From Paraburkholderia fynbosensis (GTDB lineage: Bacteria > Pseudomonadota > Gammaproteobacteria > Burkholderiales > Burkholderiaceae): 64,000 nucleotides of DNA. Of the stretch, positions 1-7,302 are shown piece by piece. The translations under genes were made by a program, and so were the position numbers. The first letter of the stretch is position 1. Every line of letters starts with the position of its first letter. The stretch lies in assembly GCF_902859935.1 (NCBI RefSeq), contig NZ_CADIKI010000025.1, forward strand, positions 1 to 64,000, read 5' to 3'. Below the pieces are notes generated by a model. It worked only from the letters and a program-made list of their open reading frames with translations, was not told the origin of the DNA and searched no databases.

Positions 1-157
1 TCATTACTGTGTGAGACTTGATACTTCCGCTTTTACGGCAGATTCCGCAGAATCCACCGTCGCGTCACGCATCAAGCGCCCACACTTATCGGCTGTTAAT
101 TTTTAAAGATCATTCGCTCAGAAGCTCTGCTTTCTTCGCGTCCGTCATCTAACGGGA
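1..157 (-). promoter_or_regulatory. rRNA operon leader with boxA-like antiterminator
   Basis: Read on the minus strand, positions 112-95 give TGATCTTTAAAAATTAAC, a boxA-type antitermination element. It is followed by GCCGATAAGTGTGGGCGCTTG, shortened here to the recognisable core AAGTGTGGGCGCTTG, and by TATCAAGTCTCACACAGTAA, which resembles the sequence just before 16S rRNA in Burkholderiaceae. The leader runs toward position 1, so the 16S gene should lie just off the left edge; that is inference. No rRNA coding sequence is inside the window. Confidence 0.8.
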
Positions 158-162
158 GGCGA

Positions 163-225
163 ATTATGCGATGCGGCCCACACCCCGTCAACCCCTTCGA
201 TGCAATTATTTTCGAAAAGTTGAGA
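163..225 (-). promoter_or_regulatory. rRNA P1-type promoter with UP-like element
   Basis: On the minus strand a -35 TTGACG (191-186) and a -10 CATAAT (168-163) are separated by exactly 17 bp. A GC-rich discriminator (TCGCCTCCC) follows the -10, as in stringently controlled rRNA promoters. Upstream of the -35 (about 225-197) lies an A/T-rich block, AACTTTTCGAAAATAATTGC, in the position of an UP element. It drives the leader at 1-157. Confidence 0.82.
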
Positions 226-471
226 AGCGCCGAAAGGAAGGACTTTGAAGGTGGCGGCAAATTAGTTAGTCGTCCGATTTAATCTGGCGCGTCGAGCAAA
301 GCCAGCGAGCGACTAATAGAGAGTGCGGACACCAGATGGGATGGAGCGGGAGCGGACGTGTCCGTCGCACGGTTGGATATTCCTCCTACCAGACGGAAAG
401 TCGCGCAGAGTCTGATGAACTCGCTTTGCGGCCACGCACCTATACAGCAGACCAGAGCCGTCCCGCGAAAC

Positions 472-506
472 TTGTCCACAGAAAAAGTGCGCAAGCCTGT
501 GGATAA
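472..506. promoter_or_regulatory. Pair of inverted DnaA-box-like 9-mers
   Basis: TTGTCCACA at 472-480 (one mismatch to the DnaA box) and, on the other strand, a perfect TTATCCACA at 506-498. They lie between the rRNA promoter and cbtA. The rest of 226-608 shows no gene that can be supported. Two boxes without an AT-rich unwinding element or dnaA/dnaN neighbours do not make an origin. Confidence 0.4.
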
Positions 507-608
507 CCTTCCCACAACCGCGCCAAGTCCTTGATGTAAAGCCATTCTCGCGCGTTGCGCGCCGGGCGCGGCCATCTACCTTCGTGGTCACGCCCGTCTA
601 GCCCAAGA

Positions 609-1349
609 TCAAGCCGACCGGGTTACCGCGCCCCCATTCACGCGCATGAAAGCGCCGCGCTCGACCAGCGCGCCGAACAGCAGTCCGATCGTCGTCCACA
701 TGATCACCTGCATGCCAATCGCCGCGACGCGGAACTTCCACAGCAGCACGGCAGGGAAAGCCGCCGGCACTTCGTTGAGGTCCGGCATCGACAGTTGCAC
801 CGCTGCGATGATCGCCACGAACACCAGTCCCGCGACAATCGAGCCGTTCCATGCGCCGAGCTTCATCACCGCGCGCCGCCGGACTTTCAGCGAGAACACC
901 ATCGCCGTCAGCGAGATTGCGATCATCAGGAAGAACAGCCCCGTGCGCATGCCGATCGTCTCGGGGTTGCCGACTGACGGCGGATTCGCCGGGTACTTCA
1001 TGTTCGGCACGATCACCAGTGCAATGAACGCGCCCAGCGCGAGCCATGCGGATAACGCGCGCGCGCTCATCGCGCCCACTCGTCCATACGCGTAGGCGAA
1101 TACCAGCGACAACAGGCCGCCGAACGCCGCCCCATACGTCACCACGCCCGTCAGCAAGCCCAGGCCCGCTTGCGTGTCGCGGCTCACGAGTTCGGGTTCG
1201 GGCGCATCACCATGCGCAGCCTCGGCCTTTTCTTCGAACGAAATCGCCTGATCGACCTGCGGCTCGCCGACCATTCTGGCGAAGCCGAACGTGAGCAGTC
1301 CCGCGGCGATGCCTGCGAGCATCCCGCGCACCAACAATTTACCAACCAT
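609..1349 (-). CDS. cbtA: CbtA, predicted cobalt transporter subunit
   Basis: A 246-residue inner-membrane protein of the CbtA family, thought to import cobalt for cobalamin synthesis together with CbtB. It begins MVGKLLVRGMLAGIAAGLL, a first membrane segment, followed by a soluble stretch rich in Glu/Asp/His (EEKAEAAHGDAPEPE) and then about four further hydrophobic segments. The start at 1349 is preferred over an upstream ATG at 1370 because ACGGAG sits just before it and the longer form would overlap cbtB. It follows cbtB by 11 nt, so the two are one operon under the B12 riboswitch. The cobalt substrate is a family-level prediction, not shown by the sequence. Confidence 0.85.
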   Translation of the reverse strand: MVGKLLVRGMLAGIAAGLLTFGFARMVGEPQVDQAISFEEKAEAAHGDAPEPELVSRDTQAGLGLLTGVVTYGAAFGGLLSLVFAYAYGRVGAMSARALSAWLALGAFIALVIVPNMKYPANPPSVGNPETIGMRTGLFFLMIAISLTAMVFSLKVRRRAVMKLGAWNGSIVAGLVFVAIIAAVQLSMPDLNEVPAAFPAVLLWKFRVAAIGMQVIMWTTIGLLFGALVERGAFMRVNGGAVTRSA

Positions 1350-1360
1350 GTCCGACTCCG

Positions 1361-1582
1361 TTAGTGGCAAGGAAAGCCAAGCAGATGGCGGCCGTCGTGC
1401 ACGAATTCATGCACGTACATGCCGGGCACCAGCGACGTGGCGCCCTGTTCCGCACCGACGAAGTAAAGCGCGAGCAACAGCAACAAGCCGCCGAACACGA
1501 CCCACGGCAGCAACTCGCGCAGCGGAATCGGCGTGGGTTGGGCGACGGGTTGGGAAGCGGAATCGAAAACAGCTTCGGTCAT
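1361..1582 (-). CDS. cbtB: CbtB, small cobalt transporter subunit
   Basis: A 73-residue protein with one membrane helix (about residues 26-43, LPWVVFGGLLLLLALYFVG) followed by a His-containing tail, HEFVHDGRHLLGFPCH, typical of CbtB and likely to bind metal. The start is supported by AGGAG on the minus strand 8 nt upstream. The gene is first in the cbtBA operon and directly downstream of a cobalamin riboswitch, so expression should fall when B12 is plentiful. Confidence 0.88.
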   Translation of the reverse strand: MTEAVFDSASQPVAQPTPIPLRELLPWVVFGGLLLLLALYFVGAEQGATSLVPGMYVHEFVHDGRHLLGFPCH

Positions 1583-1624
1583 GAGGACATCTCCTGGGGG
1601 TAGCGCGCCCCGAAAGTCGATTGC

Positions 1625-1745
1625 AGAGGGAATGGTGCGAAGCTCAGGTCTGGCTTTCGGCTAGTGGTGCCGATTACAGTGGCGCGACCGCGCCGGGCTC
1701 TCACCGGCTTCCGTGCTTCGCAGCCCCGTTATTCTACGCGCTAAA
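1625..1745 (-). ncRNA. Cobalamin (B12) riboswitch upstream of cbtBA
   Basis: On the minus strand the hallmarks appear in order: GCCGGTGAGAGCCCGGC (1708-1692), a short GC hairpin, CACTGTAATCGGCACC, and the B12 box AGCCAGACCTGAGC (1655-1642). It ends roughly 45 nt before the cbtB start. The order and wording match the AdoCbl riboswitch consensus. The exact ends are estimated. Together with cbtBA it supports a role in cobalt supply for cobalamin. Confidence 0.88.
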
Positions 1746-1826
1746 CTTCGGCCTTCGTGAACGTCGGAGGCCGCACGATGCGGGCCGGCGTCGCGTGTCG
1801 GCACGGCATCGAGGAAAACGAACGGA

Positions 1827-2453
1827 ATGGACATGCGACTGTTACTGCTGAGCCCCGCATCGACCGCCGCGCAACGCGCAGGCCGCTTTCCCGCCGACGA
1901 TCCGCTGGACGCGCGCGGCCTCGCCGAAGTCAAAGCCGATGCGACACGTCTGCGTGCTGCGCTTTCCGGCGACGCGGCCGCCTTTGTCAGCCCGGCCACT
2001 TGTGCACGCGACACGGCGTCGGCGCTGGGCCTTGCTGCGACCGTCGACGCCGCGCTGGCGGATATCAACTATGGCAACTGGCAGGGAAGGCGCCTCGCCG
2101 ATCTCGCCATCGAAGCGCCGCAAGAGCTGGCCGCATGGACGCTTGACCCCGACGCCGCGCCACCCGGCGGCGAATCGTTCAGTCAGCTAGTCACGCGAAT
2201 GGGGCAATGGCTCGACGCGCTCGGCACGCCGGATGAAACTGGCGGCGGAACAACCAATGGAAAGACGAGCGCCGCATCGAGCCGCGCACACACGGTTGTC
2301 GCCGTGACGCACGCTCCGCTGCTGCGGGCCGCGATCGTGCATGCGACAGGGGCATCGCCCACGGTGTTTCCGCGCATCGAGATCACGCCGCTCTCGATGG
2401 TCGAGTTGCGGCATTCGCAGCGTGGCTGGACATGGCGGCCGGCCTCCCTCTAG
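1827..2453 (+). CDS. Histidine-phosphatase-fold protein (CobC-like) with altered catalytic motif
   Basis: A 208-residue member of the histidine phosphatase superfamily, placed next to cobalt-uptake genes as CobC-type alpha-ribazole phosphatases often are. Fold landmarks are FVSPATCARDTASALG (second strand and helix), DINYGNWQGR (matching the family's E-x-x-x-G-x-W-E-G region) and VTHAPLLRAAI (second catalytic His). The N-terminal R-H-G or S-H-A motif that supplies the phosphorylated His reads LLSPAST (residues 8-14), so the nucleophilic His is replaced by Pro; the codon is CCC. Either the protein is catalytically dead and kept for another role, or one base has changed. The start has AACGGA upstream. 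Divergent from cbtBA. Confidence 0.72.
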   Translation: MDMRLLLLSPASTAAQRAGRFPADDPLDARGLAEVKADATRLRAALSGDAAAFVSPATCARDTASALGLAATVDAALADINYGNWQGRRLADLAIEAPQELAAWTLDPDAAPPGGESFSQLVTRMGQWLDALGTPDETGGGTTNGKTSAASSRAHTVVAVTHAPLLRAAIVHATGASPTVFPRIEITPLSMVELRHSQRGWTWRPASL

Positions 2454-2495
2454 CCGCATCCAATCGTAACCGCCAGCCGCCCGACCGCAGCTCCC

Positions 2496-2936
2496 TCACT
2501 TTCCCGACACGACCAGACGCAAACTGTTCGCCCCCGCCGGCGTCAGCGTGATATCGGTCCGCCTGCCCTTCGCGCCCAGATAAAAGTGCTGGCGCCCCGG
2601 CGAATTCTGATCATGCGTCGCGTCCGGCAAACACGATGCGATATCCGCCGCCACGGCTTGCAGCGCGTCCAGCTTCGAGCCGGCATCGCCATGCGGCGTC
2701 CAAGTGCATTGGAAACTGCGATGACTCGCGGAACATTGCGCGTCGTCGCCATAGGGTTGCGCAACGCCTCTGCCGTCTTCCGGCGTCAACGACGCAAGAC
2801 CGTCGGGCGCGGCCGACACGATCCGTTTGAGCGCGGCGCACGGGCTGGGCGTATCGTCGGCATACGCGGCACCCGGCAATAACGCGCCGAGCGATGCGGC
2901 GGCATAGACAGCGGCAAGTAATCGGAAGTTGTTCAT
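2496..2936 (-). CDS. Small secreted protein of unknown function
   Basis: A 146-residue protein starting MNNFRLLAAVYAAASLGALL with a likely signal peptide cleaved after AAYA-D (about residue 27). The mature part contains four Cys (in SPCAALK, AQCSAS, FQCTW and ASCLPD), which could form two disulfides in the periplasm. I do not recognise a family. The reading frame extends upstream to 3026, but only the start at 2936 places the signal peptide at the terminus. It is convergent with the CobC-like gene and separated from it by about 40 nt. Confidence 0.6.
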   Translation of the reverse strand: MNNFRLLAAVYAAASLGALLPGAAYADDTPSPCAALKRIVSAAPDGLASLTPEDGRGVAQPYGDDAQCSASHRSFQCTWTPHGDAGSKLDALQAVAADIASCLPDATHDQNSPGRQHFYLGAKGRRTDITLTPAGANSLRLVVSGK

Positions 2937-3185
2937 ATCGGCGGCAGTCTGGTGAAAAGAGGCCTGGCGGACGGCATTGACGCATTCCCAACCTGCGCTC
3001 AACGCGCCAGCACGCGCCATGCCCATGGGCGGCTACAGCGTCATGCGCGCCACCACCCCGCGTATGTCCCTCCCGCGCCGCAGCTCCGCAATAACCCGCT
3101 CCCCGCACTAATGGCACACAACTTGCGTCCCCGCCGTACCGGCCCAGAGAATTCCGCCACCCATACCGACGCACACCGCTACGCC

Positions 3186-4703
3186 ATGTCAAACAAAATT
3201 GCCGCCGACACCCCGGCCCGCCTTTCCAGCGGCATCGAAGGAATCGACAACATTCTGGGGGGAGGTCTCACACCCAACCGTATGTACCTGGTGGAAGGCG
3301 AACCGGGTACCGGTAAAACCACCTTGGCCTTGCAATTCCTACTCAAGGGCGTCGAGGAAGGCCAGACCGGCCTGTACATCACGCTCTCCGAAACCCGCTC
3401 CGAGCTGGTCTCGGTCGGCGAAAGCCACGGCTGGGACGTCAGCCGCTTCTCGATCCTCGAGTTGCTCTCCGACGAAGGCCTCGGCCCGCAATACGAGCAG
3501 ACCGTGCTGCACCCAGCGGAAGTCGAGCTAGGCGAAACCGTGCGCAATGTGATCGAGCAGGTCGAAGAACTCAAACCCGCGCGCATCGTGCTCGACAGTC
3601 TCTCCGAACTGCGTCTGCTTTCGCAGAACCCGCTGCGCTACCGCCGGCAGATTCTCGCGCTCAAACGTTATTTCGCGACCCGTGAATGCACGGTGCTGCT
3701 GCTCGACGACAATTCGTCGGATCCCGGCGACGTGCAACTGCACAGCATCGCGCACGGCGTGATTACGCTCGACAACCTCGCGCACGACTACGGCGGCAAC
3801 CGGCGCCGCGCACGCATCGCGAAGATGCGCGGCATCAAGTTCCGCGAGGGCTTTCACGACTTCACGCTCGACACGGGCGGCATCCACGTCTATCCGCGCC
3901 TCGTCGCGGCCGAACATCACGCCGAATTCGACGCGGCACCGGTCAGCACCGGCACGGCCGGTCTCGATGCGCTGCTCGGCGGCGGGCTGATTCCCGGCAC
4001 CAATGCGCTGATGATCGGCCCGTCGGGAGTCGGCAAGACCACCACCGTGGTGTCGTGCCTGATCGCCGCGCTCGAGCGCGGCGAGCGCTGCGTCTACTAC
4101 GTGTTCGACGAAACGTTGACCACGCTGACGATCCGCTGCGCGACGCTCGGCATGCAGCTCTCGCCACACGTCAAGAGCGGCCTGCTGACGCTGCGCCAGA
4201 TCGATCCGGCGGAAATCTCGCCGGGCGAATTCGCGAGCGACGTGCGCGACGCGGTCGAACAACGGGGCGCGCGCTATGTCGCAATCGACAGCCTGAACGC
4301 GTATCTCCAGGCGATGCCCGGCGAGCGCTACCTGCTATTGCAAATGCACGAACTGCTCGGCTACCTGAACCAGCAAGGCATTATCACGATGCTGGTGTTG
4401 GGGCAGCACGGCATCATCGGCGAAGTGCAGAACGATCTCGACATCAGCTATCTCAGCGACGTCGTCGTGCTGTTCCGCTACTTCGAGCACCACGGCGAAG
4501 TGCTGACGGCCGTGACCGCCGTGAAGAGCCGCGCGAACGCGCACGAACGCTCGATCCGCCAGTTCCGGCTCGGCAGGGACGGCGTGGAAGTGGGCGAAGC
4601 GCTGCGCGACTTCGAGGGCGTGCTCTCCGGCTTGCCGTCCTATCGCGGCAGCACCGCTCTGCTCGGCGTGCCGGATCGCGTCATCGAAACGTTGGGGCGG
4701 TAA
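3186..4703 (+). CDS. KaiC-like double-domain ATPase
   Basis: A 505-residue protein with two tandem RecA/KaiC domains. Domain 1 opens TPARLSSGIEGIDNILGGGL and has Walker A GEPGTGKTT at residues 38-46. Domain 2 opens VSTGTAGLDALLGGGLIPG with Walker A GPSGVGKTT at about 278-286. Both keep the catalytic Glu region (SET in domain 1, FDET in domain 2). At the CII autophosphorylation site of cyanobacterial KaiC (S431-T432) this protein reads DIS-Y-L: Ser421 is kept, the Thr is Tyr422. No kaiA or kaiB is near. It ends 4 nt before a hybrid histidine kinase, so the two are probably co-transcribed as a signalling pair. The start at ATG 3186 matches family N-termini, but no clear ribosome binding site is seen; the frame is open back to 2952. 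Confidence 0.85.
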   Translation: MSNKIAADTPARLSSGIEGIDNILGGGLTPNRMYLVEGEPGTGKTTLALQFLLKGVEEGQTGLYITLSETRSELVSVGESHGWDVSRFSILELLSDEGLGPQYEQTVLHPAEVELGETVRNVIEQVEELKPARIVLDSLSELRLLSQNPLRYRRQILALKRYFATRECTVLLLDDNSSDPGDVQLHSIAHGVITLDNLAHDYGGNRRRARIAKMRGIKFREGFHDFTLDTGGIHVYPRLVAAEHHAEFDAAPVSTGTAGLDALLGGGLIPGTNALMIGPSGVGKTTTVVSCLIAALERGERCVYYVFDETLTTLTIRCATLGMQLSPHVKSGLLTLRQIDPAEISPGEFASDVRDAVEQRGARYVAIDSLNAYLQAMPGERYLLLQMHELLGYLNQQGIITMLVLGQHGIIGEVQNDLDISYLSDVVVLFRYFEHHGEVLTAVTAVKSRANAHERSIRQFRLGRDGVEVGEALRDFEGVLSGLPSYRGSTALLGVPDRVIETLGR

Positions 4704-4707
4704 GGTC

Positions 4708-6366
4708 ATGGAGCAACGCGTCCTCATCCTGGCGCCGTTCGGCCGCGACGCCGAGGTGATCGCCGAAGTCCTGCACAAGGACGAGCGAGTGTGCGTGCGA
4801 TGCCGCGACGCCGACGCGCTCACCACCGCGCTCGACGCCGGCGCAGGCGCCGCGCTGATCGCCGAGGAAGCGCTCGCCGGCGGCCATGCGTCGCGCCTGT
4901 TCGCATGGCTCGAAAGACAGCCGGCGTGGTCCGACTTCCCGTTCATCCTGCTCGCCGCGTCGCGCGTCGGGCATCGCTCCGCGCGCGGGCTGGAAGTGCT
5001 CGAACGGCTCGGCAACGTGGTCGTGCTCGAACGTCCGTTGAATTCGGAAACGCTGCGGCGGGCAGTGGCCTCGTCACTGCGGGCGCGCGCGCGGCAGTAT
5101 GAATCGCGCCGCCATCTGGCCGAACGGATCGAAGCGCAAGCGGCGCTGGTGCAGCTGAACGATTCGCTGGAAAGCCGCATCGCCGAACGCACGCATGAGC
5201 TCGCGTCCGCCAATAACCGGCTGATGATGGAGATTCACGAGCGCGCCAAAGTGCAGGCGGTGCTGGTGCAATCGCAGAAGATGGAAGCGCTCGGGCAGTT
5301 GACCGGCGGCATCGCGCATGACTTCAACAATCTGCTGAACGTGATCATGGTCAACGCGGAACTGATCGCGCGGGTCAGTGCCGACGAGCGCATTCGCGGC
5401 ATGGCCGCCACCGTCAAACGCGCGACCGAACGCGGCGCGAAACTGACGGGCCAGCTGCTGACCTTCTCCCGCAACAGCAACCTCGATCTGAAAGCGGTGG
5501 ACGTGGTCGCGTTGCTGCATGGCATGCGCGACATCATCACGGTATCGCTCGGGTCGAGCATCCGCTACACCAACGAGTTCGACAGCGGCGAGATGTGGAC
5601 TCAGGCCGATGCCAATCAGCTCGAACTGGCGATCCTCAATCTCGCGATCAACGCGCGCGACGCGATGCCGGCCGGCGGCCAGCTCAAGATCCGCGTGCGC
5701 GAGCGCGCGGCACCCGACCCGACGCTCGACGACGGCCGTTACGTGGTGGTCGAAGTCGTCGATACCGGCTCGGGCGTGCCGCCCGACGTGGTATCGCGCG
5801 TATTCGATCCGTTCTTCACCACCAAGCCGATCGGCAAGGGCACGGGACTCGGCCTGAGTCAGGTCTATGGCATCGCGCGGCAGGCGGGCGGCACCGCGCG
5901 GCTCTTCAGCGAGGAAGGCGCGGGCACCACGGTGGAGCTCTGGCTGCCGCTGCGCGAACGCGAAGCCCCGCAGACCGAAGCGGCATCCGATGCCGAAGCG
6001 AATGCCGTCGGCGAGAAGCGCGTGCTGGTGGTCGAGGACGACAGCGAGGTGCGCGCCATGCTGGTCGAGTCGCTGAGAATGCTCGGCTATACGGTGACCG
6101 AAGCCGCGGACGGCCAGGCCGGCCTGAACCGCCTACAGGACGACAAGCCCGATTTGCTGATGGTCGACTTCGCGATGCCTGGCATGAACGGTATCGACGT
6201 CATCGCCGCCGCGCGCGCGATGCGCGAGGACTTGCCGGTGATTCTCGCGACCGGTTATGCCGACGTGGATATTTCCGGTCTGGCGGTGAAGCGCTGCACG
6301 ATTCTGCGCAAACCGTTTCAGCTCGACGATCTCGCGCGGACCGTACGGCTCGGGCTCGCGGCTTGA
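4708..6366 (+). CDS. Hybrid sensor histidine kinase with N-terminal pseudo-receiver and C-terminal receiver
   Basis: A 552-residue cytoplasmic kinase with no membrane segment. Residues 1-125 resemble a receiver fold without an obvious phospho-Asp. A coiled coil (about 130-190) leads to HisKA with GQLTGGIAHDFNN, phosphorylated His204. The ATPase domain has the N box around N315 (LAINARDAM), G1 DTGSG (352-356), F box FDPFF (366-370) and G2 GKGTGLGL (376-383). The C-terminal receiver (about 438-552) has acidic VVEDD, phospho-Asp D487 in LMVDFAMPG, and K535. It starts 4 nt after the KaiC-like gene. The inference is that KaiC state is sensed or relayed through this kinase. No separate output regulator is adjacent. 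Confidence 0.88.
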   Translation: MEQRVLILAPFGRDAEVIAEVLHKDERVCVRCRDADALTTALDAGAGAALIAEEALAGGHASRLFAWLERQPAWSDFPFILLAASRVGHRSARGLEVLERLGNVVVLERPLNSETLRRAVASSLRARARQYESRRHLAERIEAQAALVQLNDSLESRIAERTHELASANNRLMMEIHERAKVQAVLVQSQKMEALGQLTGGIAHDFNNLLNVIMVNAELIARVSADERIRGMAATVKRATERGAKLTGQLLTFSRNSNLDLKAVDVVALLHGMRDIITVSLGSSIRYTNEFDSGEMWTQADANQLELAILNLAINARDAMPAGGQLKIRVRERAAPDPTLDDGRYVVVEVVDTGSGVPPDVVSRVFDPFFTTKPIGKGTGLGLSQVYGIARQAGGTARLFSEEGAGTTVELWLPLREREAPQTEAASDAEANAVGEKRVLVVEDDSEVRAMLVESLRMLGYTVTEAADGQAGLNRLQDDKPDLLMVDFAMPGMNGIDVIAAARAMREDLPVILATGYADVDISGLAVKRCTILRKPFQLDDLARTVRLGLAA

Positions 6367-6573
6367 GCGAGAGGCTTGAGCACGGCGTGCTAGCCGGGGC
6401 ACGGCACCCCATGCCGCAAGGTGGGTGCTGACGACGTCCCGGCTCGCATACCTTTGCAACCGGCGCGGTCGGCATGCATTCATGCTCCGCGCATGGACCG
6501 TTCTTACCGCCGGCGCGGTCCGCCCTCCGCTTCCGCAAACTTCCCCCGGCCGAAAAATTTCCAATTCAATAGG

Positions 6574-6602
6574 TTGCTAACGAATGTTTTGGAAAATACA
6601 AT
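6574..6602 (+). promoter_or_regulatory. Sigma-70 promoter for the MarR/efflux operon
   Basis: TTGCTA (6574-6579) and TACAAT (6597-6602) are 17 bp apart. The -10 ends 7 nt before the ATG at 6610, so the transcript would start at or next to the start codon. The surrounding A/T-rich tract is a natural MarR operator position, implying autorepression. No ribosome binding site precedes the ATG. Confidence 0.65.
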
Positions 6603-6609
6603 ACCGCGC

Positions 6610-7296
6610 ATGCCGAATCTCGACACTCTCCGCCGCACCGTCAGCAGCACCCTGGTTGTCGCTGCCAGAAAGTGGCGGCGCACGAGCCACGGCGTGCTGG
6701 CGGCGTTCAACGTGTCCGAGGCGTGCGCCACGCCGCTCCTGACCGCCAGCCGGCTCGGCGCGGCGGTGCGCCAGGTGACGCTCGCCGATCACGTCGGCAT
6801 CGAGGGGCCTTCGCTCGTGCGGCTGCTCGATCAACTGTGCGCAGCGGGCCTGATGCGCCGGGAAGAAGACCCCGAAGACCGCCGCGCGAAAACTGTGGCG
6901 CTTACGGATGAAGGCCGCGCTGTCACCGCGAAAATGGAAGAAGAACTGGTCACGTTGCGGGCGCACGCGCTCAAGGGCGTGTCGCGCAGCGATCTCGAAG
7001 CGGCCTTGCGCGTGCTCGATGCCTTCACGAACGACGCGGCCGAACGGGCCGAGCAGGGCGGCAGCGAGCGCGCCCAGCCCGGCCAACCGATGCAACAGGC
7101 GCGACGCACGCAAGCTGCGCAAGCCTCGCAACAAGCTCGACACGCGCAGCAAAAGCAACGCACGCAGCAGCCCCAACAAACACCGGCCAAGCTTCCGCCA
7201 GCAGCCGGCAAGACTCGCAAAGCCGCCAAAGCGCCCGCGTCCAACAAAGGCAAAGCAGACGCAGCGGCGCCGCATCACGCCGGTGATCCGGCATAA
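6610..7296 (+). CDS. MarR-family regulator with low-complexity C-terminal tail
   Basis: A 228-residue protein. Residues 1-145 form a MarR winged helix: VTLADHVGIEGPSLVRLLDQLCAAGLMRREEDPEDRRAKT is the family's recognition helix and wing (seen as VTLADHVGIEGPSLVRLL then REEDPEDRRAKTV). From about 145 to the end the protein is Gln/Ala/Lys-rich (QQARRTQAAQASQQ, KTRKAAKAPASNKGK), probably disordered and DNA-affine, unusual for a family near 150 residues. It lies 6 nt upstream of the FUSC efflux gene and probably represses the operon until an aromatic acid or drug binds. ATG 6610 is preferred over the open frame back to 6421 because of family alignment and the promoter at 6574-6602. Confidence 0.85.
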   Translation: MPNLDTLRRTVSSTLVVAARKWRRTSHGVLAAFNVSEACATPLLTASRLGAAVRQVTLADHVGIEGPSLVRLLDQLCAAGLMRREEDPEDRRAKTVALTDEGRAVTAKMEEELVTLRAHALKGVSRSDLEAALRVLDAFTNDAAERAEQGGSERAQPGQPMQQARRTQAAQASQQARHAQQKQRTQQPQQTPAKLPPAAGKTRKAAKAPASNKGKADAAAPHHAGDPA

Positions 7297-7302
7297 CGGC
7301 AC

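Noticed and set aside
472..506. Chromosomal origin of replication
   Set aside because: Only two DnaA boxes, no AT-rich unwinding element and no dnaA, dnaN, gidA or parAB nearby.
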